NCBI GenBank assembly: GCA_963920575.1
Contig: OY986969.1
Coordinates: 1,622,001-1,686,000, forward strand
DNA from: Narthecium ossifragum
Lineage: Eukaryota; Streptophyta; Magnoliopsida; Dioscoreales; Nartheciaceae
Length of the DNA: 64,000 nt
Direction: 5' to 3'
This document shows positions 1 through 10,123 of this stretch, in pieces. Made by a program: the position numbers and the translations under genes. The notes under the pieces are model-generated. The model saw only the letters and a list, made by a program, of their open reading frames with translations. It searched no databases and was not told where the DNA came from. Position 1 is the first letter of the stretch. The number at the start of each line of letters is the position of its first letter.

Positions 1-466
1 CTTATAATAATAGCTTAATCAACTTGACATTCAACTCACGTGAGATCGCTTCTATTGTCACTGGGCATCCCTTCAGCGGGGTCAACCCGATGGGTCTTTC
101 TGCTGTCTAATTATTGTATTCAGTTTTTTGGCTTATGTCTTCAAAAAAAAAAAAAACTTATAATAACTAAGGCATCATGAAAGTTGTCTGCTTGGACACA
201 ATAAGGGCATGAGCCCCGTAGCAATCAGCTACAATTAGTTAGCTAACAATCATAATAGGGCAAAATTTAATTTGTAATAACTTGCGATAGCACAAGAATT
301 AATTGTCTGATTGGCCACCATAAAGGCATGACTCCGTAGCAATTAAGTAGGTAGTAACTTGTAAACATGCATGATACTAATCATCATTTCCAAAAGTGTG
401 TTAGGTAGGATTTGTTCCCCTCCCATATTTTATAATTTTTTTGACTTGCCTGACGTGAATATCATT

Positions 467-938
467 GGGTAAATTACAGTTTTAGAACATGTGGTTTGGA
501 TCAAGTTTCATTTAAGGTCATGTGACGTTTGAATTTCGTTTAAAATAAGACCCTTGGTGACATCACATGACCCATTTCCCTACAAACTTTTAACTGTCGT
601 TGTTATTAGGGGTTAGGGTTTACACAAACCTCTTCGTCTCCCTTTGATCACCATTTTCTGGTTACAAAATCCCTCTATGATGAGACTTCAACCAACAAGA
701 ATCCAACGTAGGATATCGATGCACCTATTCGAAGCTATATTGGTCAATGACAAATGAGTCACGTGATTTCATATTACTCATTTGTCGTAAACACACGATA
801 GTGTCGACGTCTAAGATCTTATTTTAAATGAAATCCAAACGTTATGGGTCTATGACCTTATTTGAAAATTTTGAAATCACGAGCCTTAAATAAAACTTGT
901 TTCAAACCACAGGGACCAAAACTAACTGTAATGTACCC
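467..938. mobile_element. MULE-like MITE (non-autonomous DNA element)
   Basis: The two ends are inverted repeats: GGGTAAATTACAGTT on the left and, read on the reverse strand from the right end, GGGTACATTACAGTT, followed on both sides by related 'tggtttg' sequence. The flanking 9-mers aatatcatt (458-466) and gatatcata (939-947) match at 7 of 9 positions, which fits the 9-11 bp duplications of Mutator-like elements. No coding capacity is seen. The short reading frame across the right end is a by-product of the repeat. The class assignment is an inference from the ends and duplication length. Confidence 0.6.
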
Positions 939-1271
939 GATATCATATATAGCATATGATGCTGGTCTTTACACTAGAGGTCCTCTTCCAATATATTTCG
1001 AATTTAGACATTTTATAAATAAAATTATTAAAAATTACTATTAGTTATTACTACGGTGGAGATACAAATTACATGGAAAGATAGGTTAGCACCTGAAAAT
1101 TAGAAATAAAAACGGAAAGCCATCATCACATGTTACTAATGTTTGCAACCAGATCACTTTGGTGGCAACTTTAAAAAAAAAAAAAACAGAATCCACCATG
1201 GAAAACAAAAGCAAGAAGAAATTAACAACTCCTTGGAGGCATTACATATATGTATGTATATCTCTCAATGA

Positions 1272-1478
1272 TCATAAGTAGAGATGGGCATTGAAGATGA
1301 CAAGGAACAGCATAAGAAGCAACCCAAACATGATAGCATGAACCAACACAGAGACACAGCTGGTCTTCATGTTCACGAAATCGACCGGCCGGTGCCTCCC
1401 CGGGAGCTGAAAGAGGACGCCGGGGCTGAGGAAGGCGAACAGCGCCGAGGCTATGATCGACGGTGCCCAGTCTTTCAT
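1272..1478 (-). CDS. DUF3339 small membrane protein, copy 1
   Basis: Single-exon gene of 68 aa starting MKDWAP. It shows the DUF3339 layout: a short N-terminus with a Trp, a first hydrophobic segment (about residues 5-24), the core LSPGVLFQLPGRHRPVDF (18-35), a Ser/Thr-rich stretch, then a second hydrophobic segment (about 43-66). Length fits the family's usual 65-75 aa. DUF3339 proteins are plant-specific two-span membrane proteins of unknown biochemical role. This copy is the most diverged of the three here: CVSVLVHAIMFG replaces GLSILVHAIIYFG and its C-terminus ends NAHLYL. The start is the only Met before the conserved region. Two other family members lie within 6 kb. Confidence 0.85.
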   Translation of the reverse strand: MKDWAPSIIASALFAFLSPGVLFQLPGRHRPVDFVNMKTSCVSVLVHAIMFGLLLMLFLVIFNAHLYL

Positions 1479-1814
1479 CGATCACCACTCTCTTGACACC
1501 CTTCTTCTCCAACAAAGGGAAAGAAGAAGATTTATGTACAACTGTTGATGAGAGGCCAGCATTGGCATTGGATGCTGCAGCTGATATTGATATGCTATAT
1601 AGCCGGAATCCTGGAAAGCTATGATTGACCAGCTGAAGATGCTTAAGAATATAACTTTGTTTGCTTTCTTTTTCTAGTGGAGAGAAAGAACATCATTACT
1701 CGAGCGGCGTAATCGTAATAAATTTATGATTTGTTGCTGGAAATCCGCCTCTCTTTGTTTTCTTATGAGAAGTTTCTACCGTCAAATATTCCTTTTTTTT
1801 TCCCCATTTGGGTA

Positions 1815-1828
<14 letters not shown>

Positions 1829-1846
<18 letters not shown>

Positions 1847-1853
1847 GGGGGGG
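1829..1853. repeat. Poly-G tract, 25 bp
   Basis: An uninterrupted run of 25 G follows a T-rich stretch. It lies upstream of DUF3339 copy 1 with respect to that gene's minus-strand transcription. Homopolymer length is prone to sequencing error. Confidence 0.9.
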
Positions 1854-1975
1854 TGTGGAATGTCCTTATTTATACTAAATTTTGATAATTATTGAATAAT
1901 CAGCGGACTGATTTTATTACATGTTAGGCCTGCCCGGTAGATTTATTTGTTGCTGGACACCCTGGTAATTATGGG

Positions 1976-2483
1976 CAGTGGCGGACTTACGTGGGGTCGA
2001 GCAGGGGCACTCAGCTCTGGAAGAAAAAAAAGTTTTAAACACACGTGACAAAAAAAACCCATTGGCTCATCGCTTATCCTTCCACCTAAAATCTCTTTGT
2101 AGTTAAACAGAAAGAGAGAGATGGGATGGGATATGACTGACCAGCCATCTCATTCGTCTCATCTCCCTCTCTTTTCTCTTATCTTCCATCGCCCATCGTC
2201 CATCGCCCACGTCCCCTTTATTGATGATGAAGTTATTTTGCAACGCTTTTAGAATATGAAGCCATGTAGGATGTAATTATCATGATCAGTGACGACTTAG
2301 TTTGTTTATTTCTTTTATCATGTAATTTTATTAGTTATTTTTATACCTTGATATTTTGGTATTTTTATGTTAGTGAATGAGCTAGTCAAGGTAAATTATG
2401 TATGTAGGAATTCCTTTGTCTTTTGAGTGAGGCTTGAAATAATTTTAAGCATCCATTTAGTTAAATTTCTAAATCCGTCACTG
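1976..2483. mobile_element. hAT-like non-autonomous element
   Basis: The left end is CAGTGGCGGACTTA. The right end read on the opposite strand is CAGTGACGGATTTA, giving 14-bp terminal inverted repeats with two mismatches. The flanks are attatggg (1968-1975) and attacggg (2484-2491), an 8-bp duplication with one mismatch, as expected for the hAT superfamily. At 508 bp it has no transposase reading frame. It sits between DUF3339 copies 1 and 2. Confidence 0.7.
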
Positions 2484-3101
2484 ATTACGGGGCGGATCCA
2501 GAGCGGTAGTGGCAATTACCATTTTGTAATTGTCTAGCCTTCGGACTTATCTCTTAAAAAAAGATACTAAATCTTGACTATTAAAAAGTGGTGGCGGATT
2601 AATTGGATCGCAATTAAACATCAGGGTCATCCATGTCCCATGCGGTGTTGTTGCACCGTGGTCTGCATGGATCTAATAAGTCACCATCGAATTTCCAGTT
2701 TTCAATAATCATTTAAATTAAAAGTCTTATAAAAAGATAGGAGACGGTGAATTTATTCATTTCAGATTGCACCGGGGAGAAGCAAATTTAAATAATGTTT
2801 GGAATCAAATGAAAACGATAGATTTATTAACGTTGTTATATATTTGGAGAAGAAGATATATATTGTGATCATCTTCTATACTCAACAATACATGGAATTA
2901 AACCATATATGAGCCAATAAATTCCATCTTTGGAAACATTAATTAATTAATTAAACAGTATGTACGCTAAAGAATCAAAGAAGCTGATGAAGTTAAAAGA
3001 TAAACTAGATTATTCTTTGGATCAGGAAAATAAAACATGATTGAGAACCCTAGCTAATTAAGAAGCTTTTCTTGAAGAATCCTCTCCTCCTCCATGCATT
3101 A

Positions 3102-3104
<3 letters not shown>

Positions 3105-3142
<38 letters not shown>
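3105..3142. repeat. (AT)n microsatellite
   Basis: About 19 AT dinucleotides directly abut the stop codon of DUF3339 copy 2, so in that gene the repeat lies at the very start of the 3' UTR. Confidence 0.95.
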
Positions 3143-3144
<2 letters not shown>

Positions 3145-3354
3145 AGCTGCATGAATGTGTATGCCGATGGCGACGACGAGTATGGTGAATATACAAAAGA
3201 AAATAATACTATGAACCAGTATGGAGATGCCACTGGTCCTCATGTTGCCGAACTCCACCACCCTCATCGTCGCCGGCAGCTGAAACAGGAGCCCCGGCGA
3301 CAGCAGAATGAACAGAACCACCGCGATCACCACCGGCCCCCAATCCGTCGACAT
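3142..3354 (-). CDS. DUF3339 small membrane protein, copy 2
   Basis: Single-exon gene of 70 aa starting MSTDWGPVVIAVVLF. The first hydrophobic segment spans about residues 7-20, followed by the family core LSPGLLFQLP, then VVEFGNMRTSGISILVHS and a second hydrophobic span (about 47-66). Compared with copies 1 and 3, the GRHR of the core is replaced by ATMR. The N-terminal half is nearly identical to copy 3 at 6.5 kb, so these two look like the closer pair. Its function is unknown, as for the family. The stop codon touches an (AT)n tract. Confidence 0.88.
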
Positions 3355-4585
3355 CCCTCTGACTTTCTCTCTCTCTCCTGATCCTCCCTCTCGAACTCTC
3401 TCTCCTTCTATGTGGATCGATGTGTAATAAGGGGAAGGTATGAAGGTAGTGGAACAATTAAAGGTTTATTAGGGATGAAGGGATGCTATACTTCAGTATT
3501 AAGGAAAGGTTTGAGGATGAGTAAGGTACAGCTAGAGAGGATAGATGGATGGATGGCTTTTGAGATAATGGGAACACACACAATGCATCTTTTTCTTGGA
3601 TGGAGATGAGCTTTTGGGAAAGCAATGGTGATGAGGTAGCTCATGCATGCAATGGCCTTGTGGGGAAGAAAGAGATATGTTAATTGCAAAGGTGAAGACT
3701 AGCTTTTGGAAAAGATGTTAAAAGAAGTTTGTATGTAGATTTGTTAAAGACTTAAAAAGCTGATCATGTGGGTAACATTGCTTCCTTTTGAGATTTCTTC
3801 TTGAAAAATTGACTACACGCCGATGCCACGTGGGTCGACTCGATGTGGCGGTCGGTCCTGGGTTATACTTATGTCCATGTGGCGGATTTATTTAACCGTT
3901 TGATATTATCTTCTTTTGTTTTTGTTTTTCATTTTTTATTTTTTTTTTATCCTTTCTCTCCCTGGCCTCTTAGTCTTCTCCTCTTCAACTTGTTTTTTGA
4001 ATATGAGGAGATAATTCAAGAAGAGATGATGGAGAATAAACTCTGAATAGAACTAGTCAATTACTTTGATTAAGTTATTCAATTTATCATTGATCTCTTT
4101 TCTTCACCCATGAAGGTAAGAGAGACGGAGAGAGCAGAGCAGTGAGAAGTGAGATAAAAGGGTAAAAAAATAAAATCAGAGATTAGCAAAAGAGATGATA
4201 TATAGTACCAGTAGGTGGCTTGGCAGTGAAATCGGGGCACCGTCATGAAGCGGTGGAAGTGAGAGATGAGGGCGATCGGAGTGAATATGGAATAAAGATG
4301 TGAACAAAAAAAATGATGGAAAATACGATAGGGAGTGAATGGACAGCAAGAGGATGAGAGATGGTGGCAATGGATATACTGCATGGATGTGACGTCATGA
4401 AGCAAGTGAGGGAGGCTTGATCAAAGAGGAGAAGAGAGAGGAGGGGGACCAAGGACGGTCCAAAAAGGAAAGGAAAATCTTGAACAAATTGAATATTATA
4501 GTGATAATTAAATTATACCTGTCACATAGTCCTAAATATAAACATTGGGCGACCGCCACATGGAGCCGGTACCATACCAACGCAT
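3355..4585. other. Intergenic, no gene recognised
   Basis: This is the upstream side of DUF3339 copy 2. It contains T-rich and GA-rich stretches. Overlapping short reading frames on both strands show no family resemblance. Confidence 0.6.
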
Positions 4586-5590
4586 TGTTGGATTTGGAGC
4601 CTAATTAAGCTGGGCTAAGCATGGATTGAATTAGATGGGCCTTGGAAGAGCCCAATAACTAATAGTTAAATGAAGGTGAGTCCATGTGTGTAGAGTGGTT
4701 TAGTCTCACATTGAAAATGGAAGAAATCTTTCACTAATTTATATAGTGTTTTGAGCCTCTAGGCCTTGAACACATGTGAGGACTAGACGTGGAACATCCC
4801 ACATGCGCGTACTCGACACGGCTGTGCTCGTGCGTCGTGTGGGGTGTGTGTCCTTTTTGCTACATACAGGTCTGACTCTTGGATTGCCCATGATTAATGG
4901 GATGAGTCAGTTATCTCTTGGGAATTGGTCTGTTCCGACTCTTGAGCTTCAAATGGATTGATTGAGTCAGTTACAACTCTTGGGCTTCTATGTAATTAAT
5001 TGAGTCAGTTTCGATTACAGTGGAATTGATTGGAATCTGATTATTGGTTACCCTTGAATGGTCAGCTTCCGGATGACGTGGCAGTCTATAATTGGTTGTT
5101 GTTGCTGACGAAACTTGGCTTTTCATCTCCCCTAATGGCTGATCAACTTCCTCCCTTAGCCTATAAATAGGACCTATTCTAGCCCTTTAGAGGTTAAGCT
5201 GCATGCATCCATTTTTGCACACCACTCACTTGTAGAGGGTCCTGAAGTCTGAGAGTATCGTACCAGCGAAGACATGACGGGCGATTGGAGGCCGGCTTCC
5301 TTCCGTTCGTGCAGGAAATCGTTGTACCCTGGGAGTTCCTTGCCTGAAGAACCATAAGCACCAGTGGTGGACAATACGAACTTAAGGGCTCAGTGTGATA
5401 CACTGACCTCGATCAAGTTGCAGTTCTACATCGGTTCTTCTTCCTCCTCTTTGGCGTTTTCCTTTCGTTTGGAGTTCTATCACATTTATCTGGTAAGTGT
5501 ATAGAATTTAATTTTTCTTCTTATCGTTGTAAAGGATTTTTACTATCTTAATAAAAACAAGATCCTAATCTCTTCTCATTATTTCCAACA
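4586..5590. mobile_element. Solo LTR, probably Ty1/copia
   Basis: The element begins TGTTGGATTT and ends ATTTCCAACA, giving the perfect short inverted repeat TGTTGGA/TCCAACA with TG...CA termini. The flanking 5-mers cgcat (4581-4585) and cccat (5591-5595) differ at one base, which fits an LTR target-site duplication that has aged. A TATA-like cctataaatagg (5160-5171) lies in the downstream half, which suggests plus orientation. No gag-pol sequence is attached on either side, so this is a solo LTR of about 1.0 kb left by unequal recombination. Assignment to copia rests on the terminal motif only. Confidence 0.72.
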
Positions 5591-6460
5591 CCCATCTGGC
5601 ATCGGGCATAGTATCATGCCTCTTTGTTGTTTTATGAGGCTCGGTACTAAAAAAAATTTAAAAGACAAAAAGAAATTCTCGTATTGTCCTAATATATATA
5701 TATATATATATCTTACCAGCTAATTGCTGCATGATAGCTAGTAATTTAAGTAGAATAAATCTGAAATAATAATCGTAACGGTATATTTGTTACCGATTGT
5801 GCTAATAATTAACATCCAAGAATCATATTTAGGATTTTTGGTTCGTTTGAGAATGCATGGCAGCTTTTGCAAGGGTCTGGAACAGGATGGATTAAGGTAG
5901 CCACTAGTTAGTTAGTTAGTTAATAGTTATATATAATTTAGGGAAAAAGATTTGTGGACATGGGATATACCCATGTACATAAATCTCTACCGTTGGATTG
6001 AACCGGACACGCATCCCGATTGAATCCAACGATAGGTGTGGGTGGCCACGTAGACATGTGCGATCGTGGCATGTACTCAAATCAGCTCTCATAATTTAGA
6101 CCATATCTATATGACTAATAATAAATGTTTAAGTTTCGAACGAATCTCATTCCATTAATTATACCCATTTTGATGACAGCTGCTATCCACCAAACTAATA
6201 AATAAGCCATTCCTCTGGACACGTGTCACCAATCTCCATACCTTGAAGATTCGAACCAATAACTAATAAAGACTCGACCACATCACGTGACACTCCTCGA
6301 TCGTCACGAATCCGGCACGTGCCCTCACACCTGGCCACGTCGCTCGAGAAGCATCCCTCCCTCCGCCGCGATGCCCACCAACTGTAAACCCTAACCCCAC
6401 ATCCCATCTCCCCTCCTCGCTCTCTTTTATCTCCATCCAAATCCCAAATCTATTCTCCTA

Positions 6461-6482
6461 GAGAGAGAGAGAGAGAGAGAAG
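6461..6482 (+). repeat. (GA)n tract in probable 5' UTR
   Basis: A run of GA dinucleotides about 30 bp before the start codon of DUF3339 copy 3, in the position of its leader. Confidence 0.8.
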
Positions 6483-6512
6483 GTATAATTTTTCGAGAGA
6501 TTTGAGTAGGGG

Positions 6513-6722
6513 ATGGCGGACTGGGGGCCGGTGGTGATCGCGGTGGTGCTGTTCGTGCTGCTCACGCCGGGGCTAATCTTCCAGCTTCCCGGCCGGCACC
6601 GAGTGGTGGACTTCTCCAACTTCCAGACGAGCGGCCTGTCGATCCTCGTCCACGCCATCATCTACTTCGGCCTCATCACCATCTTCCTCATCGCCATCGG
6701 CGTCCACATCTACACCGGCTAG
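6513..6722 (+). CDS. DUF3339 small membrane protein, copy 3
   Basis: Single-exon gene of 69 aa starting MADWGPVVIAVVLFVLLTPG. This copy has the complete family core, LIFQLPGRHRVVDFSNFQ, followed by TSGLSILVHAIIYFG and a second hydrophobic span ending GVHIYTG. It is more GC-rich than its surroundings, with many C/G third positions typical of an expressed monocot gene, whereas copies 1 and 2 are less biased. It is the only copy of the cluster on plus. The conserved plant DUF3339 members are predicted two-pass membrane proteins with no assigned reaction. This is the best candidate for the functional, constrained member. Confidence 0.93.
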   Translation: MADWGPVVIAVVLFVLLTPGLIFQLPGRHRVVDFSNFQTSGLSILVHAIIYFGLITIFLIAIGVHIYTG

Positions 6723-8003
6723 CCGGCGGCGGCGGCGGCGGTGGCGGCGGAGCTCCGTCCATCTCATATTTATATTAGGGTTTCCAATTTCCATTGTACT
6801 CTGCTGGGGTCCCAGACTCTCTCTCTCTATCTTTTATCAAAGTGCTTGTTGCTTACAATGTCCGATTAAAGCTTGCGCCTTTTATGATATAGAAGAAAAG
6901 TTGTTCGATTTTTGGGTATCTAAAAGAGAGAGAGATTATTATCAGATAGATCAAGAACTAGTTTTGATGAATCAACAATTACTAAGTTGTATATAGGCAT
7001 CATCAATGAAAGGCTTCATAGTTCATATGGAGGAACTGACAGTAGATCAACTGCTTCGACTAGCAGAGAGAGACTGAGTGATATATATGCTTTAAAAATT
7101 ATTTATTTTTGTTTGCAAAAGAATCCGTTAAATTTGTGACAATATCAATCTTTAGATTAGATTAATAAGGTGCAACGACTTCAAAGATGATTGCTAAAGA
7201 TACTATTTTATATGCTCTTTTGTTTTTCTCTCTCATCATCACCCGTTAATCATCATCCCTTCATTACTCTCTTTCACGCAATTTCATCTTGATCATCCGG
7301 TATATCTTATCTTGATTTGGATCTGACACCCCCTATCACTATCATAGGATGCACCGTATCTTATTTAATAGATTGTCGAGCTAAACACGCACGAGTTAGA
7401 ATTTATTAGAATTCGATTCGTAAATAATCCTGTAAATATGATTATTTTTTTAGGAAGAGATATGCTGACACTTTTTTATACTCAGTTAACCATGCTTGCA
7501 AAATCCTTCATTAATATATGCAACCGGGAGCTTATCGCGGCAGCCGAAATTGATCGAAAGGAGAAGGTACAGGAGATCTGGACAAGGAAAATGATTGGTA
7601 CAGGAGATTTGGACAAGGAAAACGATTCATCCGGCCACCTAATCGATTTTAGAAGCCGAAACGAAGGATTGAGTTGGTCCCCATGACCAACTCTCATGTG
7701 TAGAGCTTCTGCGTGTCCACCACCCTATTACTCTTTGGGAAAAGGGAGCTTTCAATCTATCTCGCTCACATTATAAAATTCTAATGGCATCGCATCATAT
7801 ACCATATCCATTGTCCTTCCTTATTCTAGGGAACCAAAAATGGAGAAATGGATGCAAAGGGTGCATCAGCTAACCTTGGGAAGAGTCACGGGAGCACTCT
7901 TCACCCCCCTATCTACTAAACTATGATAAAATAATAGCTGTTGCTAGTGGGGCATTAATAAAGTAACATATATATTATTAGTTGATGCCTCCGATTGCGT
8001 TTG
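6723..8003. other. Intergenic, no gene recognised
   Basis: AT-rich sequence downstream of DUF3339 copy 3. The 82-codon frame at 7438-7686 has no recognisable domain and contains a duplicated phrase (acaggagat..ggacaagg), so it was not called. Confidence 0.6.
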
Positions 8004-8460
8004 ATTAATAGAACTATTGGAATAAAATTATATATTATTTATTTTATAACATATTTAAATATAAATATATCTCAAAAGATTAATGATGATATATAATATA
8101 TTGTTAAACATTTAACTGATAGAACTATTGATATAAAATTATATATTATTTATTTTATAACGTACTTAAATATAAATATATCTCAAAGATTAATGATATT
8201 ATATAATATATTGTTAAACATTTAACTGATAGAACTATTGACACAAAATTATATATTATTTATTTTATAATGTACTTTAATATAAAATATATCTCAAAGA
8301 TTAATGATATAATATAGTATTTAAGCATTTAACTAATACAACTATTGACAAAAAATGTATATTATTTATTTTATAATGTACTTTAATATAAATATATCTC
8401 AAAGATTAATGATATAATATAATATTTAATTACTATAATTATATAATTGTTAAATAATAA
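8004..8460. repeat. Tandem repeat, about 110-bp unit, 4 copies
   Basis: The phrase 'agaactattg' and its variants recur near 8010, 8120, 8230 and 8338, each followed by 'tatattatttattttataa' and 'aatatatctcaaa..gattaatgat'. This gives roughly four head-to-tail copies of an extremely AT-rich unit of about 110 bp. No coding content. Confidence 0.85.
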
Positions 8461-8719
8461 ATGATAGAACGGGAAAACATAAAAAAAACATATTTTAATA
8501 ACTTGAGGAATGATTTAAGAAAGCTTATGTAGGTTATTGTGAACATAAAAGCTGTAAAATAGAGAAGTAATATATTCTGAAATATTTTAAATTGGATGGA
8601 CAGGATAGGGAAAGCCCTATTCCAATTCATGTTTTGACCCTATTAATCTATGAACATTTCTCAACAAAGAAGTGGAAATAAGCATTCAAGCTAGCAAAAC
8701 GCAGGATTATTAGCACTGA

Positions 8720-9874
8720 GGCCACGTTTGGTTGCCATGGGAATTGGAATGGAAACGGGAATGGGAATGGGAACGGGAACTGGAAAGGAATTGTGATTGT
8801 TTGGTACGTCAAGGAACTGGAATGGGAACGGAACTCACAAGTGTTTGGTATACATAATAAGCATGGGAATTAGAATGGGAATACAAATTAAAGACCAAAA
8901 TACCCCTGACTCTAATTGCATAGATTTACGAATATATTTCTGTATATATATGTATTTGCATTACCGTGGCTTATTTGGATGAAACACTATTAATAATGAG
9001 CGCAAGAAATAAGATTATTATTTGAAATATTATTAATAAATAACAGTATTAATATGAGAGTTCCTAATATTATTAATAAATAAGAGAAAGAAATAAGATT
9101 ATTAATATTATTTAAAATATTATTAATAAATAAGAGAGAAATAATAATATTATTATTTAAAATATTATTAATAAATAAGAGAAAGAAATAAGATTATTAA
9201 TATTATTTGATTTATTATTAATAAATAATATTGAATTAATATTATTAATATTATTTGGAATATTATTAATAAATAAGAGAAAGAAATAATATTATTAATA
9301 TTATCTGAAATATTATTAATAAATAAGAGAAAGAAATAAGATTATTAGTATTATTTGAAATATTATTAACAAATAATAGAGAAATAATATTATTAATATT
9401 ATTTGACATATTATTAATAAATAAGATAAAGAAATATTATTATTAATATTATTTGAAAAATTATTAATAAATAAGAGACATAAATAAGATTATTAATATT
9501 TTTGAAATATTATTAATAAATAAGAGAAAGAAATAAGATTATTAATATTATTTGAAATATTATTAATAAATAAGAGAAAGAAATAATATTATTAATAAAA
9601 AAAAAATAGGATTATTTTTAAGATTGATCCTAGCCGTTTGATCAGTTTAATCAAACAAAGATGAAGGATATTCATGTACATTTCATGAAATGAGAGTTCA
9701 TGTGTTTGAGGAAACTCTGAATTCCCATATCAAATTCAGGAATCCCAAGTTCTCTCAAACACATGAACTTCAATTCCGATTCCTGGATGAAGAGTGCAAC
9801 CAAACACTCTGAATTCCTTATTTTAAAGAATTCCCATTCCCATTCCTGGATCTAAAGTGCTACAAAACGTGACC
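8720..9874. mobile_element. Tourist/PIF-Harbinger-like element
   Basis: The left end is GGCCACGTTTGGTTGC. The right end on the opposite strand is GGTCACGTTTTGTAGC, with related 'gggaatgggaat' sequence just inside both ends. The 3-bp sequence TGA flanks the element on each side (8717-8719 and 9875-9877). Both ends hold GGAATGGGAAT-like subterminal repeats. There is no transposase. The interior is occupied by a minisatellite (separate entry). A 3-bp duplication suits PIF/Harbinger, although TTA/TAA would be more typical. Confidence 0.6.
9000..9597. repeat. AT minisatellite, about 50-bp unit
   Basis: About eleven degenerate copies of a unit containing 'attattaataaataagagaaagaaataa' and 'attattaatattatttga'. 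The array lies entirely inside the DNA element at 8720-9874, so it expanded within that element. Confidence 0.85.
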
Positions 9875-10123
9875 TGAAAACATCACATACCACCATCAAC
9901 ATAACACCAGATTCCACCATCTTTTGTTTACGGTGGTTATTCCCACACAAGTATACGATTGGAGGTTTAGAAGCACCTCACGAAGTAGAAGATTAGATGG
10001 CACACATACACGAAAACCATAATATAGTACAAGACACTGCAAATTGGCGCTCACGCAACCTGAGCATAGAGTCTTAATTGATGACATTTCTAGGAGGCTG
10101 ACTGCTTCCCATTTGCTGAAAGT

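Noticed and set aside
6247..6256. gattcgaacc, a tRNA B-box-like string
   Set aside because: No A-box or cloverleaf could be found at the required distance on either strand.
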